A stretch of DNA of 22,825 nucleotides from the NCBI GenBank assembly GCA_050732995.1, contig JBOHSA010000217.1, positions 1-22,825 on the forward strand. Direction: 5' to 3'. Shown one piece after another: positions 1 through 6,119 of the stretch. The notes beneath the pieces are model-generated. The model worked only from the letters and a program-made list of their open reading frames with translations. It did not search any database and was not told where the DNA came from. The stretch's first letter is position 1. Each line of letters opens with the position of its first letter. The stretch is from JBOHSA01 sp050732995 (GTDB lineage: Bacteria; Gemmatimonadota; Gemmatimonadetes; Gemmatimonadales; GWC2-71-9). The translations under genes and the position numbers were made by a program.

Positions 1-11
1 GGGGGGGGCTG

Positions 12-530
12 ATGGCGCTGCCCGGCTGGGCCCAGGTGACGCCGGCGCGGCGCGCGCACATCGAGCGCGTCGCGGCGCTGCTGTCCGAGTGGGCGGAGGC
101 CATGGCCGTGCCGCCCGCCGAGCACGCACGCTGGCTCAAGGCGGCCTACCTGCACGATGCGCTGCGCGACGCGCCGCTCCCCGACCCGCTCGCCCACGGG
201 CCCGCGGCCGCCGAGCGCGTCGCCCGAGAAGGCGAAACGGACCAGGGGGTGCTCGACGCGGCCCGCTACCACACCATCGGCTACGCCGGGTGGGACGACG
301 TGGGTCGGATGCTCTACCTCGCCGATTTCCTCGAGGCCGGACGCGACTTCGACCACGCCGAGCGCCGGACGCTCGCCGCCCGGGTGCCGCAGGAGCGGGA
401 CGCGGTGCTCCGGGAGGTGGCCCGGCGGCGGCTCGGGTGGGTCTTGCGATCGGGGTGGCCCCTGCCCCCGGAGACGGTGGCGTTCTGGAACGGCTTAGTC
501 GGACGGCCGGCCCTCAAAGGCCTCCCATGA
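12..530 (+). CDS. yqeK: YqeK-like HD-domain phosphohydrolase
   Basis: A 172-residue cytoplasmic HD-domain protein. The metal-binding pattern is visible in order: His16, the HD pair His48-Asp49 in YLHDALRD, His62 in AHGPAAA, His87 in ARYHTIGYAGW, and Asp105 in LYLADFLEAGR. The HGPxxA, RYHTxG and LADxxE blocks match YqeK, the symmetrical diadenosine tetraphosphate hydrolase family, rather than generic HD proteins. In that family the product is ADP from Ap4A. The length is close to YqeK (about 180-190 residues). The ATG at 12 overlaps by one base a TGA at 10-12, which may be the end of an unseen upstream gene. In many bacteria yqeK sits between nadD and rsfS. Here a LytR_C gene follows, joined by an ATGA overlap. 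Family assignment is fairly secure; the substrate is inferred. Confidence 0.8.
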   Translation: MALPGWAQVTPARRAHIERVAALLSEWAEAMAVPPAEHARWLKAAYLHDALRDAPLPDPLAHGPAAAERVAREGETDQGVLDAARYHTIGYAGWDDVGRMLYLADFLEAGRDFDHAERRTLAARVPQERDAVLREVARRRLGWVLRSGWPLPPETVAFWNGLVGRPALKGLP

Positions 531-919
531 CGCGGCCCGCGGGGCTGTCCGTGGTCGTGCTCGCGCTGGCCTGCGGCGGCGACCCCAAGCCCGCCTTCCC
601 GATCCCGGGTGAAGGCGAAAACCGGATCGCGGTGGAGGTGCTCAACGCGAGCGGTCAAGCCGGTCTCGCCCGCGCGGGCACCCGGGTGTTGCGGCGGGCG
701 GGGATCGACGTGGTCTTCTACGGGAACGCCCCCCCCGAAGAGGGGACTCTCGACTCGACGCGGATCATGGTGCGGCGCGGACGGGCGGCGGTGGGGGAAC
801 GAGTCCGGGCGGCGCTCGGCACGGGGCGCGTGGCGCTCGCGCCCGACAGCGCCCGCCTAGTCGACGTGAGCGTGCTCCTCGGGGCGGACTTTGCGCCGCG
901 CCTGGATTTCCACCCGTAA
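527..919 (+). CDS. LytR_C-domain putative lipoprotein
   Basis: A 130-residue protein. The N-terminus is short and hydrophobic (residues 7-15) and ends at Cys16 followed by Gly-Gly-Asp, so it is probably a lipoprotein, although the residues before the Cys (ALA) are a relaxed lipobox. Residues about 36-120 look like the LytR C-terminal domain: AVEVLNASGQAGLA and the following LRRAGIDVV are its hallmark. This domain is found fused to LytR-CpsA-Psr cell-wall ligases or, as here, alone on an envelope anchor. A role at the cell wall or periplasm is inferred only. The ATG overlaps the yqeK stop (ATGA at 527-530), implying translational coupling. A C8 run lies at 729-736. The last 63 bases overlap the end of rlmN on the opposite strand. 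Confidence 0.75.
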   Translation: MTRPAGLSVVVLALACGGDPKPAFPIPGEGENRIAVEVLNASGQAGLARAGTRVLRRAGIDVVFYGNAPPEEGTLDSTRIMVRRGRAAVGERVRAALGTGRVALAPDSARLVDVSVLLGADFAPRLDFHP

Positions 920-1921
920 CTGCCCGCACGCGGCACTGATGTCGAGGCCGCGGCTGCGCCGCAGGACGGCGGCGACCCCGCGGGCCTTCAGGCGACGCTG
1001 GAACTCGAGCATGCGGGCGCGCGGGCTCGGGGCGAGCTCCGGCGCGCCCCCCGGGTGCAGCGGCAGGAGATTGACCAGCGCGCCCAGCGGGGCCGCGATT
1101 CCGGCCAGCGCTTCGGCGGCCTCGAGCGAATCGTTCCGGCCGCCGATCAACACGTACTCCAGAGTCACGCGCCGGCGGAACTGTTGCAGCGCGGCGAGCA
1201 CCTGGGGCAGGTCGTACTTCTTCTCGATCGGCATCAGCTCGCGCCGGAGCGCCGGCGTCGGCGCGTGCAGCGACCACGCCAGCCGGAACTGCTCGGGGCG
1301 GGCGGCGAACTTCGCCAGATTGGGCAAGATGCCCACCGTCGAGAGCGTGATGTGCCGCGCGCCGATCCCGCAGCCGTCCGGGTGGTTCAGGATGGACAGC
1401 GCGACGTCCACCGCCTCCCAGTTGAGGAGCGGCTCCCCCATGCCCATGAACACGACGTTCGTCGGCTGCTTCGCGGGATCGATCAGCACGAGCTCGCGGA
1501 CCTGACCGGCGATCTCCGCTGCGGAGAGGTGGCGGCGAAAGCCCATCCGCCCCGTGGCGCAGAATACGCACCCCAGCGCGCAGCCGACCTGCGACGAGAT
1601 GCACAGCGTCCGGCGCTTTCCCTCGGGGATCAGCACCGACTCGATGAGCTCGCCGTCGGAGAGCTTCCACAGGAATTTCTCGGTCCCGTCCAGCGAGACT
1701 TGACGGGTTTCCACCGCGATCCGGCCGAGCGGGAACGCCTGCCCCAGGGCGGTCCGGAGGGCCACGGGAAGATCGGTGGCCACATCCCAGCCGGATACTG
1801 GATGCCGCCACAGACGGGGCAGGATCTGGTTCACCCGATACGCGGGCTCCCTGCGCGCCGTGAACCACGCACCGAGCGCGGCGCGTGCCTCGGACGGGGC
1901 GAGGCTGAGTACATCGTTCAC
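857..1921 (-). CDS. rlmN: 23S rRNA (adenine-2503-C2)/tRNA methyltransferase RlmN
   Basis: A 354-residue radical-SAM methyltransferase that methylates C2 of A2503 in 23S rRNA and, in many bacteria, A37 of some tRNAs, with effects on decoding accuracy. The [4Fe-4S] motif CxxxCxxC is Cys114, Cys118 and Cys121 in VGCALGCVFCATG. GMGEPLLN (residues 160-167) is the SAM-binding GGE-type motif. The second catalytic Cys is Cys332 in ISAACGQL, the RlmN-type C-terminal motif. The length fits the family (about 345-400). The start is a GTG at 1921-1919 overlapping the upstream barrel gene's stop (GTGA), so it is second in a minus-strand pair. Extending further upstream in the same frame would run through the barrel gene and add no RlmN homology. 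Its 3' end overlaps the convergent LytR_C gene. Confidence 0.95.
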   Translation of the reverse strand: MNDVLSLAPSEARAALGAWFTARREPAYRVNQILPRLWRHPVSGWDVATDLPVALRTALGQAFPLGRIAVETRQVSLDGTEKFLWKLSDGELIESVLIPEGKRRTLCISSQVGCALGCVFCATGRMGFRRHLSAAEIAGQVRELVLIDPAKQPTNVVFMGMGEPLLNWEAVDVALSILNHPDGCGIGARHITLSTVGILPNLAKFAARPEQFRLAWSLHAPTPALRRELMPIEKKYDLPQVLAALQQFRRRVTLEYVLIGGRNDSLEAAEALAGIAAPLGALVNLLPLHPGGAPELAPSPRARMLEFQRRLKARGVAAVLRRSRGLDISAACGQLRVEIQARRKVRPEEHAHVD

Positions 1922-2835
1922 CGGCGGCGGGCCTCGATCCCCACGCGATAGGCGGACCCGATCCCGTTCACGCCCGCGTCGCGCGAGAAACTCAGTCGGT
2001 AGCGCCCGATACCGACCCGCAGGCCTGCGATCGGGCGATACTCCGCGTCCCCGTAGCCACCCTCCCGCGCGACGAGAAAACTCATCCCGAACCCGTCGCC
2101 CAGCTCCAATCCCACTCCGGTCAGGAGGTCCGAGCCCAAGCCAGCGCCCAGGGTGAGGCCGACCCGGCCCAAGACCTCCGCCGGGACCCCGCCCTTCCAC
2201 AGGGGCCGGCGCCAGAAGCGGCCCTCCACACCCGTGTAGAAATCCTGCTCGGCATTGTCTGTGTGCAGTCCGGAAAAGAAGTGGGTGGCGGCGGCGATCC
2301 GCACGCCGTCCGCGACCCGATGCTCGACGCCCACGTCGAGCGTCCACCGCTGCGATCGTGCCAGGTCGAGTCGCGTGTCGTGATGGGCCAGCGTTGCGCC
2401 CACGAGCACCCCGGAGCCCCGGCTTCCCCCGCCCACGACGGACCGCGCCCAGCTGAGTCCGATCGCTTGCGTATGGAACGGAATGGAACCCGGATCGGGA
2501 TCCGGGCTGACCGAGGTGCGAACCAGGTCGCTGAGCTCCATTCGACCGTAGATCAGCCCGACCCGTCCCAGCCGCGCGAGCGGAACCTGCATCGCGGCGA
2601 GGAACCCGGAGGCGCCGATCACGCTGGCCATCTGGAGCAGGTCCAGGCCGAGGCTGAGCCGGGCGTCGTCCCCGACTTGGGCGGGGTTCCACCAGACGGC
2701 CGTGCTCCCGGTCGCCAGAGCAGGAGGAACCGGCACCGTCGTCGCTGCCAGGCGCCACAACTGGGCGGCGGCAGCGTCCTGGCCGGCCGCCCTCGCGGGG
2801 AGAGTTGCAAGCAGGGCCCAGACAAAGCGTTGCAT
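1918..2835 (-). CDS. PorV-like outer-membrane beta-barrel protein
   Basis: A 305-residue protein with an N-terminal signal-peptide-like segment (roughly residues 1-19, ending near ARAAGQD). The mature protein has alternating hydrophobic/glycine strands typical of an outer-membrane barrel (for example GRVGLIYGRMEL, GVGLELGDGFGMSFLV, RVGIGRYRLSFSRD). The early motif TAVWWNPAQVG resembles the 'aWWNPAg' signature near the N-terminus of PorV/PorQ and related UPF0164-type barrels. The exact function is unknown; in other phyla PorV shuttles secreted cargo, but nothing here shows that. It is first in a minus-strand pair and is coupled to rlmN. The start is the ATG at 2835. No clear Shine-Dalgarno sequence precedes it. 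Confidence 0.65.
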   Translation of the reverse strand: MQRFVWALLATLPARAAGQDAAAAQLWRLAATTVPVPPALATGSTAVWWNPAQVGDDARLSLGLDLLQMASVIGASGFLAAMQVPLARLGRVGLIYGRMELSDLVRTSVSPDPDPGSIPFHTQAIGLSWARSVVGGGSRGSGVLVGATLAHHDTRLDLARSQRWTLDVGVEHRVADGVRIAAATHFFSGLHTDNAEQDFYTGVEGRFWRRPLWKGGVPAEVLGRVGLTLGAGLGSDLLTGVGLELGDGFGMSFLVAREGGYGDAEYRPIAGLRVGIGRYRLSFSRDAGVNGIGSAYRVGIEARRR

Positions 2836-2913
2836 GATGGGTCGCAGGCATCCATGTAGCGCGGTTGACTCAACTTAACTAGATTCAAGCGTTTAGACCA
2901 CTTATACGCCCGC
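2836..2913. promoter_or_regulatory. Divergent promoter region with 11-base palindrome
   Basis: A 78-base intergenic region between the divergently transcribed barrel gene (minus) and the EIIA gene (plus). It is the only sizeable non-coding stretch in the window. Its middle (about 2864-2907) is strikingly AT-rich against the GC-rich background. It contains a perfect inverted repeat GTTGA-C-TCAAC at 2864-2874 that could be an operator. Within it, TTGACT (2865-2870) resembles a plus-strand -35 box. A -10-like TATACG lies at 2903-2908, only five bases before the EIIA GTG; a second candidate, TTTAGA, lies at 2892-2897. None of the pairs has ideal spacing. I found no convincing minus-strand -35/-10 pair. 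Confidence 0.45.
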
Positions 2914-3381
2914 GTGCGCATCTCGGACCTACTAAGCCCCGCCCGAATCCGGGTCCCCCTTCAGGCGACCGACAAGGAGGGGGTCCTCCGGGAATTGGTC
3001 GCGCTGCTTTTGGCCGATGACGGGTGGCAAGCCGAAGAGATCTTGAGCGCCATCCTGGAGCGCGAAAAGCAGTTCCCCACCGGCATCGGGTATGGCGTCG
3101 CGGTGCCACACGGGAAGACGCCGGCGCTCGCGAGCCTGGGTGTGGTGGCCGGGGTCGCCTTCGCGCCCGTGCCGTACGAGACTATCGACGGGGAGCCGGT
3201 GCGGCTCTTTTTTCTCTTGGCGGGGCCCGAGTCGCAGGCGGGGGCCCACGTGAAGGCGTTGAGCCGCATATCGCGTCTGGTGCGGCGCGAGCCCGTGCGA
3301 GCCAAGCTGCTCGGCGCCCGGACGCCGGACGAATTCTACCGCTCACTCCGCGCCGCGGAGGGGGGGGAGGGGGGCACATAG
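2914..3381 (+). CDS. PTS EIIA (mannitol/fructose/Ntr type) domain protein
   Basis: A 155-residue single-domain phosphotransferase EIIA. The phospho-acceptor is His66 in the motif GVAVPHGKT, and the N-terminal block SDLLSPARIRVPLQA is typical of EIIA-Fru/PtsN proteins. In the family the histidine receives phosphate from HPr/NPr. With no EIIB/EIIC gene nearby, a regulatory role like PtsN is more likely than sugar uptake (inference). The GTG start gives the expected N-terminus; no Shine-Dalgarno sequence lies upstream, and a -10-like hexamer ends six bases before the GTG, so translation may be leaderless. The C-terminus ends in a Gly/Glu run encoded by G8-A-G6 (3360-3374). It is the first gene of the long plus-strand run and lies 5 bases before aspS. 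Confidence 0.85.
   Translation: MRISDLLSPARIRVPLQATDKEGVLRELVALLLADDGWQAEEILSAILEREKQFPTGIGYGVAVPHGKTPALASLGVVAGVAFAPVPYETIDGEPVRLFFLLAGPESQAGAHVKALSRISRLVRREPVRAKLLGARTPDEFYRSLRAAEGGEGGT
3360..3374 (+). repeat. G8-A-G6 tract at end of EIIA gene
   Basis: A near-pure guanine tract encoding the Glu-Gly-Gly-Glu-Gly-Gly tail of the EIIA protein. EIIA domains normally end without such a tail. A slip here would change only the last few codons and the distance to the aspS start at 3387. It may also act as an overlong Shine-Dalgarno-like purine tract for aspS, but the spacing (12-19 bases) is long. Confidence 0.6.
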
Positions 3382-3386
3382 CCGAC

Positions 3387-5153
3387 GTGAGCGGGACCAG
3401 TTGGCGCACGCATCGCTGCGGGGCGCTACGGGCGGAGCATGTCGGACAGCGAGTCCGGCTCGGTGGCTGGGTGCATCGGCGGCGAGACCTGGGCGGCCTC
3501 GTCTTCGTGGATCTCCGCGACCGGGCAGGCATCGTGCAGGTCGCGTTCGGCCCGGACTGGTCGAGCGCGGAGGTGCTGGGCCGGGCCGGGGCGCTCGGGA
3601 GCGAAACGGTGGTGGTGGTGGAGGGGGAGGTGGTGGCGCGTCCGGCGGCCATGCGGAATCCCGAGCTCGCGACGGGCGCGATCGAGGTCGCCGCGACCGC
3701 GCTCGAGGTCGCGGGACCCGCGGTGACCCCCGCGATCCCGGTGGCGCGGGGCAAGACCGACGAGCTCCCGTCCGAGGAGTTGCGGCTCAAGCACCGGCAC
3801 CTCGACTTGCGCCGGCCCGAGCTGCAAGCCAACCTGCTCCTGCGTCATCGCCTGCTGCAGCGCGCGCGGCGCACGCTGTCCGAGCTCGAGTTCGTCGAGA
3901 TCGAAACACCGATCCTCACCAAGCCGACCCCGGAAGGCGCGCGCGACTATCTGGTCCCCTCCCGGCTGCAAGCGGGGGAGTTCTACGCCCTGCCGCAGTC
4001 GCCGCAGATCTACAAGCAGCTTCTGATGGTCGCGGGGTTCGACCGCTACTTCCAGATCGCGCGGTGCTTCCGCGACGAAGACCTGCGCAACGACCGGCAA
4101 CCGGAATTCACCCAGATCGACCTCGAGGCCTCGTTCGTCGGGGCGGGGGACGTCTACGGATTCGTCGAGGCGGTGCTCGTCGCGTTGTGGGACGAGGCCG
4201 GTCACGCGATCCCGCGGCCATTCCCGCGCCTGGGGCACCGTGACGCAATGGAGCGCTACGGCACGGACAAGCCCGACCTGCGCTACGATCTCGCCATCGC
4301 CGATTGGACGCCGGAGGTGCGGCCGCTCGGCGTGCCGTTCTTCGAGCGACCCCTGAAGAACGGCGCGCGGGTGCGCGGCCTCGCGGTGAAGGGAGGCGGC
4401 GCCCTGTCGCGCAAAGACGTCGATCAGATGGCGGAGGCCGCCAAGCAGCTCGGCGCCGCGGGCCTGGCCTGGGTCAAGCGTCAGGGGGAGCAGGTCTCGG
4501 GCTCGGTCGGCAAGCACTTTTCGACGGAGGCGCTGGGGCGGCTCGGGGTCGGGGACGGCGACGCGGCGCTGATGACCGCAGGCCCGGATCATGTGACCTC
4601 GCCGGTGCTGGATCGCGTTCGGCAGGAGGTCATTCGCCGGCTCGCCCCCGTGCCCAAGATGGCCCACGCCTTCGCCTGGGTGGTGGACTTTCCTCTGTTC
4701 GAACCGGACCCAGAGACCGGGAAGCCGGACTTCGCGCATCATCCGTTCACGGCACCGCATCCCGACGATGTCGCCAAGCTGGATGGCGATCCGCTCAGCT
4801 GCCGGGCGTTGCACTACGACGTCGTGTACAACGGTCACGAGCTGGGCTCGGGCTCGATTCGGATCATCGATCCGGCGGTCCAGCGGCGGATCTTCGCGCA
4901 TCTCGGGCTCACCGGTCCTGCGCTCGAGGCGCGGTTCGGCTTCCTGCTCGCCGGGCTCGCGGCGGGGGCGCCGCCACACGGCGGGTTCGCCATCGGGTTC
5001 GACCGGGTGGTGATGCTGCTCGCGGGGGCCGCGTCGCTGCGCGACGTGATCGCGTTTCCCAAGACCACCGCCGCCCGGGCGCTGTTCGAAGGCGCCCCCG
5101 CCCCGGCCCGACCCGAGGACATCGCGGCGCTGCACCTTGAGGTCCGGCCGTGA
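3387..5153 (+). CDS. aspS: Aspartyl-tRNA synthetase
   Basis: A 588-residue class II aminoacyl-tRNA synthetase, the same size as the bacterial enzyme (about 590). The N-terminal OB-fold anticodon-binding domain is at about residues 8-110 (GWVHRRRDLGG, VDLRDRAGIVQV). The class II core follows: motif 1 and the flipping-loop region near 165-193, motif 2 at about 218-245 (FRDEDLRNDRQPEFTQIDLE), a GAD insertion domain in the middle, and motif 3 at about 529-547 (GFAIGFDRVVMLLAG). The residue after RRRD is Leu35. In enzymes that also charge tRNA-Asn this is often His, so this looks like the tRNA-Asp-discriminating form (inference). The GTG at 3387 starts just before the conserved N-terminus. The 3' end overlaps phoH by four bases (GTGA). 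Confidence 0.95.
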   Translation: MSGTSWRTHRCGALRAEHVGQRVRLGGWVHRRRDLGGLVFVDLRDRAGIVQVAFGPDWSSAEVLGRAGALGSETVVVVEGEVVARPAAMRNPELATGAIEVAATALEVAGPAVTPAIPVARGKTDELPSEELRLKHRHLDLRRPELQANLLLRHRLLQRARRTLSELEFVEIETPILTKPTPEGARDYLVPSRLQAGEFYALPQSPQIYKQLLMVAGFDRYFQIARCFRDEDLRNDRQPEFTQIDLEASFVGAGDVYGFVEAVLVALWDEAGHAIPRPFPRLGHRDAMERYGTDKPDLRYDLAIADWTPEVRPLGVPFFERPLKNGARVRGLAVKGGGALSRKDVDQMAEAAKQLGAAGLAWVKRQGEQVSGSVGKHFSTEALGRLGVGDGDAALMTAGPDHVTSPVLDRVRQEVIRRLAPVPKMAHAFAWVVDFPLFEPDPETGKPDFAHHPFTAPHPDDVAKLDGDPLSCRALHYDVVYNGHELGSGSIRIIDPAVQRRIFAHLGLTGPALEARFGFLLAGLAAGAPPHGGFAIGFDRVVMLLAGAASLRDVIAFPKTTAARALFEGAPAPARPEDIAALHLEVRP

Positions 5154-6118
5154 GCGGCGACATCACCCACCGCCTGTCGGTCGAAGGCGTGGATCCGCTG
5201 GCGCTCGCGGGCGTCAACGACGGCAACCTCGTCGAGCTCGCGCGGCGGCTCGGAGTGCGCGTGTCGCTCCGCGGCGACAGCCTCGCGCTCGCGGGCGCTC
5301 CAGCAGCCGTCGAGCACGCAGCGCCGATTGTGCAAGCCCTCGTCGACCTCGCCCGCATGGGCGAACAGCTGGACGTACACGACGTGGAGCGGATCGTAAC
5401 GGAAGAGGGGCCGGGAGGGGGAGGGGGAGCGGGCGCGATCGGTCCCAACGGCGACCTCCGGATCATCCTCCCCGGGCTGCGCCGCGTGATTCAGCCCAAG
5501 ACGGCGGGCCAGGGCGATTACCTCCGGGCGATCGCGCAGCACGACATCGTCGTGGGGATCGGCCCCGCCGGCACCGGCAAGACCTACCTGGCGGTGGCGG
5601 CCGCGGTGGACGCCCTGGCGCGCAAGCGGGTGCGACGCATCATTCTCGCCCGGCCGGCGGTGGAAGCCGGGGAGAGCCTGGGCTTCCTGCCTGGCGATCT
5701 CCAGGAAAAGGTCGACCCCTACCTGCGGCCGCTGTACGACGCGCTGGAGGACATGATGCCGCGCGACCGGGTCCAGAAGGCCCTCGAGAGCCGGACGATC
5801 GAGATCGCCCCGCTCGCCTATATGCGGGGCCGGACGCTCGCGGACGCATTCGTGATCCTCGACGAAGCCCAGAACGCGACGGGGATGCAGATGAAGATGT
5901 TCCTCACGCGGCTGGGGGTGAACTCGCGCGCCGTCATCACCGGCGACAAGACCCAGATCGATTTGGCGAACCGCGAAGACAGCGGCCTGCTGCAGATCGA
6001 GCGGATTCTGCCGGGCATCGAGGGCATCGGGTTCTGCTACCTCGCCGACACCGACGTGGTGCGGCATCGCCTGGTCCGGGACATCATCCGCGCCTATGTG
6101 GAGGACGCCCAGGGCTGA
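5150..6118 (+). CDS. phoH: PhoH/YbeZ family ATPase
   Basis: A 322-residue PhoH-like P-loop ATPase. An N-terminal KH-like region (about 1-85) is joined by a glycine-rich linker (residues 88-96) to the ATPase domain. Walker A is GIGPAGTGKT (136-145), Walker B is FVILDEAQN (234-242), and the family motif VITGDKTQID follows at about 262-271. In E. coli the homologue YbeZ partners with the endoribonuclease YbeY and acts in RNA/ribosome metabolism. Here ybeY lies two genes downstream, which fits. The GTG start overlaps the aspS stop, with TTGAGG seven bases before it as a plausible Shine-Dalgarno sequence. The linker is encoded by a G-rich tract (5407-5433), absent from E. coli YbeZ as far as I recall. 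Confidence 0.93.
   Translation: MSGDITHRLSVEGVDPLALAGVNDGNLVELARRLGVRVSLRGDSLALAGAPAAVEHAAPIVQALVDLARMGEQLDVHDVERIVTEEGPGGGGGAGAIGPNGDLRIILPGLRRVIQPKTAGQGDYLRAIAQHDIVVGIGPAGTGKTYLAVAAAVDALARKRVRRIILARPAVEAGESLGFLPGDLQEKVDPYLRPLYDALEDMMPRDRVQKALESRTIEIAPLAYMRGRTLADAFVILDEAQNATGMQMKMFLTRLGVNSRAVITGDKTQIDLANREDSGLLQIERILPGIEGIGFCYLADTDVVRHRLVRDIIRAYVEDAQG
5407..5433 (+). repeat. G-rich tract in phoH linker
   Basis: A run of G4, G3, G5, G5 and G3 blocks separated by one to three bases, including two GGGGGA units. It encodes the Pro-Gly-rich linker between the KH-like and ATPase domains of PhoH. The block spacing satisfies a simple G-quadruplex pattern on the coding strand. The frame is intact, since the ATPase motifs follow correctly. 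Confidence 0.6.
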
Positions 6119-6119
6119 C

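Noticed and set aside
857..1921. Cfr-type resistance methyltransferase instead of RlmN
   Set aside because: Both share the radical-SAM core, but the C-terminal AACGQL motif, the length and the chromosomal housekeeping context fit RlmN.
1922..2851. Upstream extension of the rlmN frame to 2851, giving a 664-residue protein
   Set aside because: The extra 310 residues are an Arg/Gly/Pro-rich out-of-frame reading of the barrel gene. The GTG at 1921 overlaps that gene's stop and gives a normal RlmN length.
2836..2913. Small RNA, riboswitch or tRNA in the divergent intergenic region
   Set aside because: Only 78 bases long, and apart from the 11-base palindrome I see no extended stem structure or known conserved element.
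5403..5433. Frameshift at G-tracts in phoH, corC, meaB or the protease gene
   Set aside because: Conserved motifs are found in the same frame on both sides of each tract, so the frames as given are intact.
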